Origin: Flagellimonas sp. S3867 | Lineage (GTDB): Bacteria > Bacteroidota > Bacteroidia > Flavobacteriales > Flavobacteriaceae | Length of the DNA stretch: 64,000 nucleotides | Reading direction: 5' to 3' | Assembly (NCBI RefSeq): GCF_014698935.1 | Contig: NZ_JACVMN010000001.1 | Coordinates: forward strand, 992,001 to 1,056,000 | Part shown: one piece after another, positions 1 through 7,979 of the stretch | How positions within the stretch are numbered: the first letter of the stretch is position 1 | Layout of the letters: each line of letters opens with the position of its first letter | Position numbers and translations under genes: made by a program | Notes under the pieces: model-generated | What the model was told of the DNA's origin: nothing | Databases searched by the model: none | The model's input: only the letters and a program-made list of their open reading frames with translations

Positions 1-14
1 TCAAGCTAAACTCG

Positions 15-22
15 TAAATTTG
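15..22 (+). promoter_or_regulatory. -7 promoter element of purL
   Basis: TAAATTTG matches the Bacteroidota -7 consensus TAnnTTTG and lies 34 bp before the purL ATG. The partner -33 TTG would fall at or beyond the window edge, so only half of the promoter can be judged. Confidence 0.45.
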
Positions 23-55
23 CACTTTCTTAATCTGTTCAACAATTAGGCTGAT

Positions 56-3000
56 ATGATTCATTTCTTCGGGGACGTGGCAACTAAGGTATTTGCCGTC
101 CAGACTGCACAAGAAATTGCACCAAAAGACATTCAAAAACTAACATGGTTATTCGCCTGTCCCGAACTTGTTTCGGGAACAACCAACAAACCTTTGGCGT
201 CTCTTGACGCCTTTTTTATTGGCCCCCGTGCTGCCATGATAACGCCCTGGAGTACCAATGCCACCGAAATAACGCAGAACATGGGTGTTGAAGGCATCCT
301 TCGGATAGAGGAATTCCATACAGTTAACGAAGATAATCAGGACCACGACCCCATGCTTTTCCAAAAATATAATGGGTTGAACCAAGATATCTTTACCATT
401 GATATTGTTCCCGAATCCATTTTGGAAATTAAGGATATAGCTGCTTATAATAAGCAAGAAGGTTTAGCTCTTAATGCTGACGAAGTTGCGTATTTGGAAA
501 ACCTATCCGATAAGCTGGGCAGAAAATTGACAGATTCCGAGGTTTTTGGGTTCAGTCAGGTAAATTCGGAGCACTGCCGACATAAAATTTTCAATGGCAC
601 TTTTGTAATAGATGGTGAAGAAAAGCCGACTTCTCTTTTTAAGCTTATCAAAAAGACATCCGAAGCAAGCCCAGACAATATCGTTTCTGCCTATAAAGAC
701 AATGTAGCTTTCATTAAAGGCCCAAAAGCGGTTCAGTTTGCACCAAAAAGTGCCGACAAGCCCGATTTTTATGAAGAAAAAGATTTTGATTCTGTTATAT
801 CGTTAAAAGCAGAGACCCATAATTTCCCTACAACCGTGGAGCCGTTTAATGGTGCTGCAACAGGTTCCGGAGGGGAAATTCGTGACAGATTGGCCGGCGG
901 AAAAGGCTCCTTGCCCCTAGCAGGAACCGCAGTTTATATGACCTCTTATTCCCGATTGGAGGAAAACCGTCCATGGGAAAATGGAATGCAAGAACGTGAC
1001 TGGTTGTACCAAACCCCGATGGATATTTTAATAAAAGCTTCCAATGGCGCTTCTGATTTTGGAAACAAATTTGGCCAACCCCTAATTTCTGGTTCAGTGC
1101 TAACTTTTGAACATAAGGAAGAAGTGCGACGTTTGGGCTTCGATAAGGTTATTATGCTTGCGGGCGGAATCGGTTACGGAAAAGCTGATCAAGCCTTAAA
1201 AGATACCCCCAATAAAGGCGATAAAATTGTCATACTAGGTGGCGATAACTACCGAATAGGTATGGGTGGTGCAGCTGTTTCAAGCGCCGATACTGGTGAA
1301 TTTAGTTCAGCCATCGAATTGAATGCCGTTCAACGCTCCAATCCCGAAATGCAGAAAAGGGCTTCCAATGCCATTCGCGGCCTTTTGGAAAGTCACGATA
1401 ATCCCATTGTCTCCATCCATGACCACGGTGCTGGTGGTCATCTCAACTGTTTATCAGAATTGGTGGAAGAAACAGGAGGTATCATCAATACAGATAAGCT
1501 TCCCGTAGGTGATCCCACGCTCTCTGCAAAAGAACTCATTGGTAACGAATCCCAAGAAAGAATGGGATTGGTTATTGGTGAAAATGATATGGAACTTCTT
1601 GATCGCGTTACAGCTAGAGAACGTTCACCCATGTACGATGTGGGTACGGTTACCGGAGATCATCGATTTACATTTGCCTCGCAAAAAACAGGTGAAAAAC
1701 CGATGGATTTGGAGTTGTCCGATATGTTCGGAAGCTCTCCAAAAACCATAATGGAAGATATTTCATTGAACAGGGTCTATGACAGCGCTGATTATAGTTT
1801 GGAATATTTCCACGATTATTTACAGCAAGTGCTGCAGTTGGAAGCTGTGGCATGCAAAGATTGGCTTACCAACAAGGTAGACCGATGTGTGGGTGGTCAT
1901 GTGGCCAAACAACAATGTGCAGGCCCTCTCCAACTACCGTTAAATAACTGCGGAGTAATGGCCTTGGATTTTAAGGGCAAAGAAGGAATTGCGACCAGTA
2001 TCGGACATTCCCCAATTTCAGCGTTAATAGATCCATCCGCGGGAAGTAGAAATAGTATCGCAGAAGCGTTGACCAATATTGTTTGGGCCCCGATTAAAGG
2101 TGGTTTGCAGTCCGTTTCGCTCTCTGCAAATTGGATGTGGCCTTGTAAAAATGAGGGCGAAGATGCTCGATTATACGAAGCTGTTGAAGCTGTTTCCAAT
2201 TTTGCCATTGAGTTGGGAATCAATGTCCCCACGGGCAAAGATTCGCTTTCCATGAAACAGAAATACAAAGATGGAGATGTAATTTCTCCCGGTACCGTGA
2301 TCATCTCGGCAGCGGCAAATTGCAATGATATCACCAAAGTTGTTGAGCCAGTTCTCCAAAAAAGTGGTGGGGATATTTATTATATAAATATTTCCGAGGA
2401 TAATTTTAAATTGGGGGGCTCCTCTTTTGGTCAGATACTGAACTCCATTGGCAACGAAACCCCAACAGTTGTAGATTCCACCTATGTCAAACTTGTTTTC
2501 AATACGCTACAACAACTTATAAAAGACGACATGATCCTTGCCGGACACGATGTTGCTTCTGGTGGCTTGATAACAACATTATTGGAAATGTGTTTTGCGG
2601 ACAACGACTTGGGAGCAAACCTTGATTTGTCTGCGCTTGGCGAACAAGATGTGATCAAGCTCCTGTTTTCAGAAAATGCCGGGGTCGTCTTCCAATCCAA
2701 AGATAATTCCATTGAAAAAGTTTTCACTGACGCTGGAATCGATTGCAACAAAATAGGCTCCGTAAGTACCGAAAGCAATCTGAATATCAAAAACAACGGT
2801 ATCGAAATTGGATTGAATGTTACTTCGCTTCGCGATACTTGGTTTAAGACCTCCTACTTGCTGGATGATAAACAAACAGCAAATAATCTGGCGAAAGAGC
2901 GGTATGATAACTACAAGAACCAGCCCCTAAACTATACATTCCCTTCAAATTTCGAAGGCAAGCTGTCACCAAGAGCGCAGTCGAGAGGAGAACGACCCAA

Positions 3001-3742
3001 AGCAGCCATCCTCAGGGAAAAAGGTAGCAACTCAGAACGTGAAATGGCCAATGCCATGTATTTGGCAGGTTTTGATGTGAAAGATGTACACATGACCGAT
3101 TTAATTTCGGGAAGGGAGACTTTGGAGGACATTCAATTCATCGGCGCTGTAGGCGGTTTTTCAAACTCAGATGTTTTGGGAAGTGCCAAAGGTTGGGCAG
3201 GTGCCATCAAGTATAATGAAAAGGCGAACAAGGCCATTAGGGATTTCTTTGCTCGTCCTGATACCTTATCCGTTGGAATATGCAACGGTTGCCAGTTGTT
3301 TATGGAGTTGGATTTGATCAATCCTGATCACGAAACTCATGGTAGACTGACCTATAACGATTCCAACAAGCACGAGAGTAATTTTACCTCCGTCAAAATC
3401 CAAGAAAACAACTCGGTGATGCTTTCTTCATTAGCTGGTACAACTTTAGGTGTTTGGATTTCGCATGGTGAAGGTAAATTTAGTCTTCCGCATGCTGAAA
3501 GTGAATATGACATCGTGGCCAAATACGGTTATGATGCATATCCTACCAATCCAAATGGAAGCGACTATAACACCGCTATGCTGTGCGACAAAACGGGACG
3601 CCATTTGGTCACCATGCCGCATATTGAACGTTCTACATTTCCGTGGAACTGGGCACACTATCCAGCGGATAGAAACGACGTTGTTTCCCCTTGGCTACAA
3701 GCATTTATCAATGCCAAGGAGTGGATAATGCAAATGAAATAA
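56..3742 (+). CDS. purL: Phosphoribosylformylglycinamidine synthase (FGAM synthetase)
   Basis: This is the large single-chain PurL (1228 aa) that converts FGAR, glutamine and ATP to FGAM in de novo purine synthesis in the cytoplasm. The nucleotide-binding part carries ETHNFPTTVEPFNGAATG near residue 260, and the C-terminal class I glutaminase has GICNGCQL with the nucleophile Cys at residue 1076, followed by WISHGEG and MPHIERSTFPW with the catalytic His/Glu. The frame is full length. Two short stretches look like translated palindromic repeats: CPELVSGT at residues 35-42 and LSPRAQSRGE at 970-979, the latter in the linker before the glutaminase domain. The GH20 gene follows after 39 bp and could share its transcript. 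Confidence 0.97.
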   Translation: MIHFFGDVATKVFAVQTAQEIAPKDIQKLTWLFACPELVSGTTNKPLASLDAFFIGPRAAMITPWSTNATEITQNMGVEGILRIEEFHTVNEDNQDHDPMLFQKYNGLNQDIFTIDIVPESILEIKDIAAYNKQEGLALNADEVAYLENLSDKLGRKLTDSEVFGFSQVNSEHCRHKIFNGTFVIDGEEKPTSLFKLIKKTSEASPDNIVSAYKDNVAFIKGPKAVQFAPKSADKPDFYEEKDFDSVISLKAETHNFPTTVEPFNGAATGSGGEIRDRLAGGKGSLPLAGTAVYMTSYSRLEENRPWENGMQERDWLYQTPMDILIKASNGASDFGNKFGQPLISGSVLTFEHKEEVRRLGFDKVIMLAGGIGYGKADQALKDTPNKGDKIVILGGDNYRIGMGGAAVSSADTGEFSSAIELNAVQRSNPEMQKRASNAIRGLLESHDNPIVSIHDHGAGGHLNCLSELVEETGGIINTDKLPVGDPTLSAKELIGNESQERMGLVIGENDMELLDRVTARERSPMYDVGTVTGDHRFTFASQKTGEKPMDLELSDMFGSSPKTIMEDISLNRVYDSADYSLEYFHDYLQQVLQLEAVACKDWLTNKVDRCVGGHVAKQQCAGPLQLPLNNCGVMALDFKGKEGIATSIGHSPISALIDPSAGSRNSIAEALTNIVWAPIKGGLQSVSLSANWMWPCKNEGEDARLYEAVEAVSNFAIELGINVPTGKDSLSMKQKYKDGDVISPGTVIISAAANCNDITKVVEPVLQKSGGDIYYINISEDNFKLGGSSFGQILNSIGNETPTVVDSTYVKLVFNTLQQLIKDDMILAGHDVASGGLITTLLEMCFADNDLGANLDLSALGEQDVIKLLFSENAGVVFQSKDNSIEKVFTDAGIDCNKIGSVSTESNLNIKNNGIEIGLNVTSLRDTWFKTSYLLDDKQTANNLAKERYDNYKNQPLNYTFPSNFEGKLSPRAQSRGERPKAAILREKGSNSEREMANAMYLAGFDVKDVHMTDLISGRETLEDIQFIGAVGGFSNSDVLGSAKGWAGAIKYNEKANKAIRDFFARPDTLSVGICNGCQLFMELDLINPDHETHGRLTYNDSNKHESNFTSVKIQENNSVMLSSLAGTTLGVWISHGEGKFSLPHAESEYDIVAKYGYDAYPTNPNGSDYNTAMLCDKTGRHLVTMPHIERSTFPWNWAHYPADRNDVVSPWLQAFINAKEWIMQMK
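159..183. repeat. Palindromic repeat inside purL (CPELVSG type)
   Basis: CCCGAA (161-166) and TTCGGG (172-177) form a hairpin stem around the loop CTTGT. It is read in frame as part of CPELVSGT, a peptide that from memory recurs in flavobacterial proteins carrying this kind of repeat. It sits where PurL relatives, as I recall them, have a short variable segment. Repeat identity is inferred from memory and could not be searched. Confidence 0.5.
2964..2989. repeat. Palindromic repeat inside purL (GAGCGCAGTCGAGAGG type)
   Basis: The 17-mer GAGCGCAGTCGAGAGGA at 2973-2989 is identical to 29647-29663, which is intergenic. Here it is translated in frame as part of LSPRAQSRGE in the linker before the glutaminase domain of PurL. 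The left arm is degenerate (CAAGA instead of CTCGA). Confidence 0.6.
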
Positions 3743-3781
3743 CTATTTTTAGAGACTAACTAGTAACTTTAATACCCACAA

Positions 3782-5419
3782 ATGAACACCAAAACCCGTT
3801 ATACAAAGGGAATATTCTTCCTCTGTGCAATGTTCCTTCTTTTAACAACAGGATGTGTACGTAAACATAGAAGTTTTTCTGCTGCAGAAATCAACTTGTT
3901 GCCCCAACCCAATGAGGTTATATTATCTGAAAATTCTTTTGGCCTGACAGAAGGAATGGCCATTGCATTCTCAGATGCTGAAGTAAACAAAGTTGCTCAT
4001 AAGCTCGGCAAAGACCTGAAAGCTAAAACTGGCGTGCAGGTTAAGGTGTCTGATTCGGAAAACGGAGCTATTGCATTTAAACTTGTTACCGATATGGAGG
4101 GAGAAGCTTATCTCTTAGAAGTTACTCCTAAAAATATAACTATCTCAGCAAGTTCTTCTGCTGGCTTTTTCTACGGAAGCGAAACGCTAAAACAATTGCT
4201 CACGAAGGACACGGAAGAATCGCCATGGTTGGTTCCATCAATCACCATTAAAGATGCACCAAGGTTTGGATGGCGAGCTTATATGCTCGATGAGTCACGT
4301 TATTTTCACGGAGCCGATTTTGTAAAACAACTATTGGATCAAATGGCATCGCTTAAAATGAATGTTTTTCATTGGCACCTTACCGACGATGCCGGTTGGC
4401 GAGTTGAAATAAAAAAGTATCCCAAGCTTACCGAAATAGGATCATCCCGAACAGATTCGGAAATCGAAACCTGGGGAAGCGGCAAACTATCAGGAAAACC
4501 CCATGCTGGGTTTTATACACAAGAACAAATCAAGGAACTGGTGGCTTATGCAGCCGAAAGACAGATTACCGTGATTCCAGAATTTGAAATCCCCGGACAC
4601 AGCAGCGCAGCCATTGCTTCTTATACTTGGCTTGGCACAGCAGGAAAGGACATCGATGTCCCTGTTAAGTTTGGACGTCATTATGATAATTACGATGTAA
4701 CCAATCCCAAAGTAGAGCAGTTCGTGAAAGATGTTTTATTTGAACTTTTCGAACTCTTTCCATCCGAAGTTATTCATATAGGTGGTGATGAAGTAGGTTA
4801 CGAAGTTTGGAACGAATCAAAGCATGTACAAGATTACATGAAGGAGCATGGAATAAAAACCGCAGCCGATCTACAAATACAGTTCACTAATAAAATTTCA
4901 AATTTTATTGAGCAACATGAAAGACGAATGATGGGGTGGAACGAAATTATGGGAAAAAATATCCATGATGATTTTGAAGAAAAGAAGGATGATGTTGAAG
5001 CAGAAACAGCATTGGCCAAAAACGTAGTGGTTCATTTTTGGAAGGGAGACCTAGAATTGGCCACAAGTGCTGCGCAAGAGGGGTACGGCATCGTTAACTC
5101 CCTTCACAGCAATACTTATCTCGACTACAACTACGAAAGTATTTCATTGGAAAAAGCTTACGGATTTGACCCTATCCCTGAAGGTTTGGAGCCTAAATAC
5201 CATCAAAACATTTATGGCCTGGGTTGTCAAATGTGGAGCGAATGGACCCCTACCAACCAAGATGTGGAACGGCAAACATTCCCAAGAATTGCTGCATATG
5301 CTGAAGTTGGCTGGACAAAACCAGATAACAAAAACTTTGAGAGTTTTAAAGAGGCCTTAAAGTTGAAACAACAAGAATGGGATACTTTAGGAATCAACTA
5401 CGCAAAAGTTATGGAGTAA
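3782..5419 (+). CDS. GH20 beta-N-acetylhexosaminidase lipoprotein
   Basis: The 545-residue product should release terminal N-acetylhexosamine from chitin- or glycan-derived oligosaccharides at the cell surface or periplasm. A lipoprotein signal ends in LLTTGC with the lipidated Cys at residue 25. An N-terminal GH20b-like domain (about 35-160) is followed by the barrel with FHWHLTDDAGWR, EFEIPGHSSAA and IHIGGDEVGYEVW; D336-E337 is the expected catalytic pair. Length and domain order are normal for the family. A perfect terminator follows at 5470. Confidence 0.93.
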   Translation: MNTKTRYTKGIFFLCAMFLLLTTGCVRKHRSFSAAEINLLPQPNEVILSENSFGLTEGMAIAFSDAEVNKVAHKLGKDLKAKTGVQVKVSDSENGAIAFKLVTDMEGEAYLLEVTPKNITISASSSAGFFYGSETLKQLLTKDTEESPWLVPSITIKDAPRFGWRAYMLDESRYFHGADFVKQLLDQMASLKMNVFHWHLTDDAGWRVEIKKYPKLTEIGSSRTDSEIETWGSGKLSGKPHAGFYTQEQIKELVAYAAERQITVIPEFEIPGHSSAAIASYTWLGTAGKDIDVPVKFGRHYDNYDVTNPKVEQFVKDVLFELFELFPSEVIHIGGDEVGYEVWNESKHVQDYMKEHGIKTAADLQIQFTNKISNFIEQHERRMMGWNEIMGKNIHDDFEEKKDDVEAETALAKNVVVHFWKGDLELATSAAQEGYGIVNSLHSNTYLDYNYESISLEKAYGFDPIPEGLEPKYHQNIYGLGCQMWSEWTPTNQDVERQTFPRIAAYAEVGWTKPDNKNFESFKEALKLKQQEWDTLGINYAKVME

Positions 5420-5469
5420 TAGCTCCCTCCTTCAATTTTTGAGGGTAGTTTTCTATACCAATATTAAAC

Positions 5470-5505
5470 AAATGGGCCTTTTATATAAAAGGCCCATTTT
5501 ATTTC
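5470..5505 (+). terminator. Intrinsic terminator after the GH20 gene
   Basis: AAATGGGCCTTTT pairs with AAAAGGCCCATTT around a tiny loop and runs into TTTTATTTCTTT. Confidence 0.8.
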
Positions 5506-5521
5506 TTTCCAATTGACTATT

Positions 5522-5533
5522 TATCAATTGATA
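5522..5533. promoter_or_regulatory. 12-bp perfect palindrome upstream of the acyl-CoA synthetase gene
   Basis: TATCAATTGATA is a perfect palindrome about 77 bp before the start of the acyl-CoA synthetase gene. It could be an operator but is short and AT-rich, so chance is possible. It does not resemble the MarR-linked palindrome at 7463. Confidence 0.25.
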
Positions 5534-5609
5534 TAGGGGTTAATTAAATTTTCCATTTTAAAATCCCGCTTCCTTTCCCTATTTTGCAATTACTTTACAG
5601 AAACTTACT

Positions 5610-7379
5610 ATGCAAAAAGTTACCCGCTTATTCGATTTTCCATATTACTCCCACGAAAAATACAATTTATCCAATGCGCTTGTGACCAAGGTCGGGGGAA
5701 ACTGGGTGGGTACCTCTTCCCAAGAATATATCGATAAGGCAAATGCCATTAGTAGGGGTCTGTTAAAGCTTGGCGTTGAACCCAATGATAAGGTTGCCAT
5801 TATTTCCATGACCAACCGCACTGAATGGAATATTGTGGATATTGGTATACTTCAACTTGGCGCGCAAAATGTTCCTATCTACCCAACAATTTCTGAAGAG
5901 GATTATGAGTACGTATTGAACCACTCAGAGGCCAAATATTGTTTTGTTTCCTGTGGAGAGGTGTTGGAAAAGGTACTATCGGTCAGTTCCCGACTTAAAA
6001 AATTAAAAGATGTTTTTTCTTTTGATGATTTGGGAAATTGTAAAAACTGGACAGAAGTTCTTGAACTGGGTAAGGACACCTCCAACCAAGAAACCGTTGA
6101 GCAACGAAAAGCGGCAGTAAATCCAGAAGATTTAGCTACCTTGATTTATACATCCGGTACTACAGGACGCCCAAAGGGCGTAATGCTTTCACACAATAAT
6201 ATTGTTTCCAATGTGGTTTCCAGTGAAAAAAGAGTACCGTTCGATTCTGGGGGCAAAGCGTTGAGTTTCCTCCCTGTCTGTCACATTTTCGAACGTATGA
6301 TCTTGTATCTCTATCAATATTGTGGTGTACAGGTCTATTTTGCTGAAAATCTTGAAAAAATAAGCGATAACCTCAAAGAGATTAAACCAAATGTAATGAC
6401 CGTAGTGCCAAGGCTTTTGGAAAAAGTCTACGACAAAATCATTATGAAGGGCACCGAGCTCACCGGCATAAAAAAGAAGTTGTTCTTTTGGGCTGTTGAG
6501 TTAGGATTAAAATACAAGCCTTACGGCCAAAATGGCTGGGTTTACGAGAAAAAATTAGGAGTGGCCCGAAAGCTCATCTTTAGCAAATGGCAGGAAGCTT
6601 TGGGTGGAAATCTTGATATTATGGTATCTGGCAGTGCTGCCCTTCAACCCAGACTGAGTCGCGTGTTCGGTGCCGCTGCAATTCCTGTTATGGAAGGATA
6701 TGGACTTACCGAGACCTCTCCTGTAATCTCGGTAAACGATCAGCGCAATCATGGATGGAAAATTGGATCTGTCGGCAGGATTATCGAAGGTGTGGAAATC
6801 AAAATTGCTGATGACGGTGAAATTCTTTGCAAAGGTCCCAATGTTATGATGGGCTATTACAAAGATCCAGACAAAACAGCAGAGGTGCTTAAAGGAGAAT
6901 ATTTTCACACGGGAGATATCGGGGAAATAGATGCAGAAGGATTTCTAAAAATTACGGACCGCAAAAAAGAGATGTTCAAAACGTCAGGAGGGAAATATGT
7001 CGCCCCACAACTTTTGGAAAACAGATTTAAACAATCACGTTTCGTTGAACAGATCATGATTGTGGGAGAAGGTGAAAAAATGCCCGCGGCACTTATTCAA
7101 CCTAATTTTGAATTTCTATATGAATGGGCGAACAGACATGACATAACCTTGGGTGAAAACTCCGATATTATTTTAAATGAAAAAGTAATCGCCCGAATTC
7201 AAGAAGAAATTGATGTGGCCAACGAAGATTTTGCCAAATGGGAAAAAGTAAAACAATTTAGGCTCACGCCTGATGTATGGAGCGTAGATGATGGGCATTT
7301 GACCCCAACCATGAAACTTCGTCGAAAAATTGTAAAGGAAAAATACATAGATCTTTACAACAATATTTATGGTCATTAG
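5610..7379 (+). CDS. Long-chain acyl-CoA synthetase (AMP-binding)
   Basis: The 589-residue enzyme activates free fatty acids to acyl-CoA with ATP and CoA, feeding the beta-oxidation genes that follow. The AMP-binding P-loop YTSGTTGRPKG occupies residues 180-190, GYGLTETSP is the A5 motif, and YFHTGDIG plus ITDRKKEMFKTSGGKYVAP mark the C-terminal hinge. No signal peptide is present. It is closest to the COG1022 (FAA1-like) type that is common in Bacteroidota. It has its own terminator and is separated from marR by 140 bp, so it is a separate transcript. Confidence 0.93.
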   Translation: MQKVTRLFDFPYYSHEKYNLSNALVTKVGGNWVGTSSQEYIDKANAISRGLLKLGVEPNDKVAIISMTNRTEWNIVDIGILQLGAQNVPIYPTISEEDYEYVLNHSEAKYCFVSCGEVLEKVLSVSSRLKKLKDVFSFDDLGNCKNWTEVLELGKDTSNQETVEQRKAAVNPEDLATLIYTSGTTGRPKGVMLSHNNIVSNVVSSEKRVPFDSGGKALSFLPVCHIFERMILYLYQYCGVQVYFAENLEKISDNLKEIKPNVMTVVPRLLEKVYDKIIMKGTELTGIKKKLFFWAVELGLKYKPYGQNGWVYEKKLGVARKLIFSKWQEALGGNLDIMVSGSAALQPRLSRVFGAAAIPVMEGYGLTETSPVISVNDQRNHGWKIGSVGRIIEGVEIKIADDGEILCKGPNVMMGYYKDPDKTAEVLKGEYFHTGDIGEIDAEGFLKITDRKKEMFKTSGGKYVAPQLLENRFKQSRFVEQIMIVGEGEKMPAALIQPNFEFLYEWANRHDITLGENSDIILNEKVIARIQEEIDVANEDFAKWEKVKQFRLTPDVWSVDDGHLTPTMKLRRKIVKEKYIDLYNNIYGH

Positions 7380-7404
7380 TAGACAGCACTACTTTCCAAC
7401 CTAG

Positions 7405-7446
7405 AATTAAAGGGCTCAAATTGATTTTTGAGCCCTTTTAATTTCC
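7405..7446 (+). terminator. Intrinsic terminator after the acyl-CoA synthetase gene
   Basis: AATTAAAGGGCTCAAA and TTTGAGCCCTTTTAATT form a long stem with a short loop, followed by a T-rich stretch. Confidence 0.8.
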
Positions 7447-7462
7447 CCTAGTTATTAATTAT

Positions 7463-7500
7463 AATTTATTATGCATGCATAATAAATTTTTGTATATTTG
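7463..7500 (+). promoter_or_regulatory. Promoter and probable MarR operator of the beta-oxidation operon
   Basis: A perfect 26-bp palindrome (half AATTTATTATGCA, 7463-7488) ends four bases before a canonical -7 element TATATTTG (7493-7500), itself 20 bp before the marR start. A palindrome covering the space between -33 and -7 is where a MarR-type repressor would block polymerase. The link to this MarR protein is inferred from adjacency. Confidence 0.65.
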
Positions 7501-7519
7501 ATCATACCAAACCGGATTT

Positions 7520-7966
7520 ATGAAAGAGTTGACCATTGACTATGCATTAAGGGCTACATGGCAGGCCGTAAGTAAGATGTACAATGAAGAGGCCAAACAT
7601 TACGGACTTACCATGGCAATCGGCTTCACACTCTTGAGCATTGATCCAAAAAAGGGAACACCCAGTACAGCTTTAGGCCCTAAAATGGGCATGGAAGCCA
7701 CAAGTTTATCCCGAATTCTAAAGAGCATTGAAGAAAGAGGTTATATCCAAAGAAAACCAAACCCAAAAGATGGACGGGGTGTACTTATCCATTTAACAGC
7801 TTTAGGGTTGGAGAAGAGAAAAGATTCAAAAGATGTTGTACTTCGTTTCAACGAAGTAGTAAAGGAAAATATATCACAAGATGATTTGACTGGTTTTTTT
7901 AGAACCGCCGAAATCATAAACAAATTGATAATAGAAAAGAAAGTTTATTCAAAAACAACTAATTAA
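7520..7966 (+). CDS. MarR-family transcriptional regulator
   Basis: The 148-residue protein has the MarR winged-helix fold: recognition-helix region around MGMEATSLSRILKSIEERG and wing around RKPNPKDGRGVLIHLT. It is the first gene of the cluster and lies 13 bp before the beta-oxidation fusion gene. It probably represses this operon and responds to a fatty acyl ligand, but the ligand is inferred from context only. The ATG at 7520 follows a TATATTTG promoter and a perfect palindrome at 7463-7488. Confidence 0.9.
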   Translation: MKELTIDYALRATWQAVSKMYNEEAKHYGLTMAIGFTLLSIDPKKGTPSTALGPKMGMEATSLSRILKSIEERGYIQRKPNPKDGRGVLIHLTALGLEKRKDSKDVVLRFNEVVKENISQDDLTGFFRTAEIINKLIIEKKVYSKTTN

Positions 7967-7979
7967 TTCTAACTCATAG

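Noticed and set aside
1897..2337. 146-codon open frame on the minus strand inside purL
   Set aside because: It is opposite a fully conserved PurL region and encodes no recognisable product; a shadow frame. The same holds for other long antisense frames, for example 9255-9686, 6555-6908 and 22149-22679.
4446..4464. CCCGAACAGATTCGG in the GH20 gene resembling the purL palindromic repeat
   Set aside because: The right arm is incomplete (TTCGGA), and the encoded SSRTDSEIE is ordinary family sequence; likely chance.
5595..5605. CTATTTTGC as a promoter of the acyl-CoA synthetase gene
   Set aside because: One base short of the TAnnTTTG spacing and no -33 TTG at the right distance.
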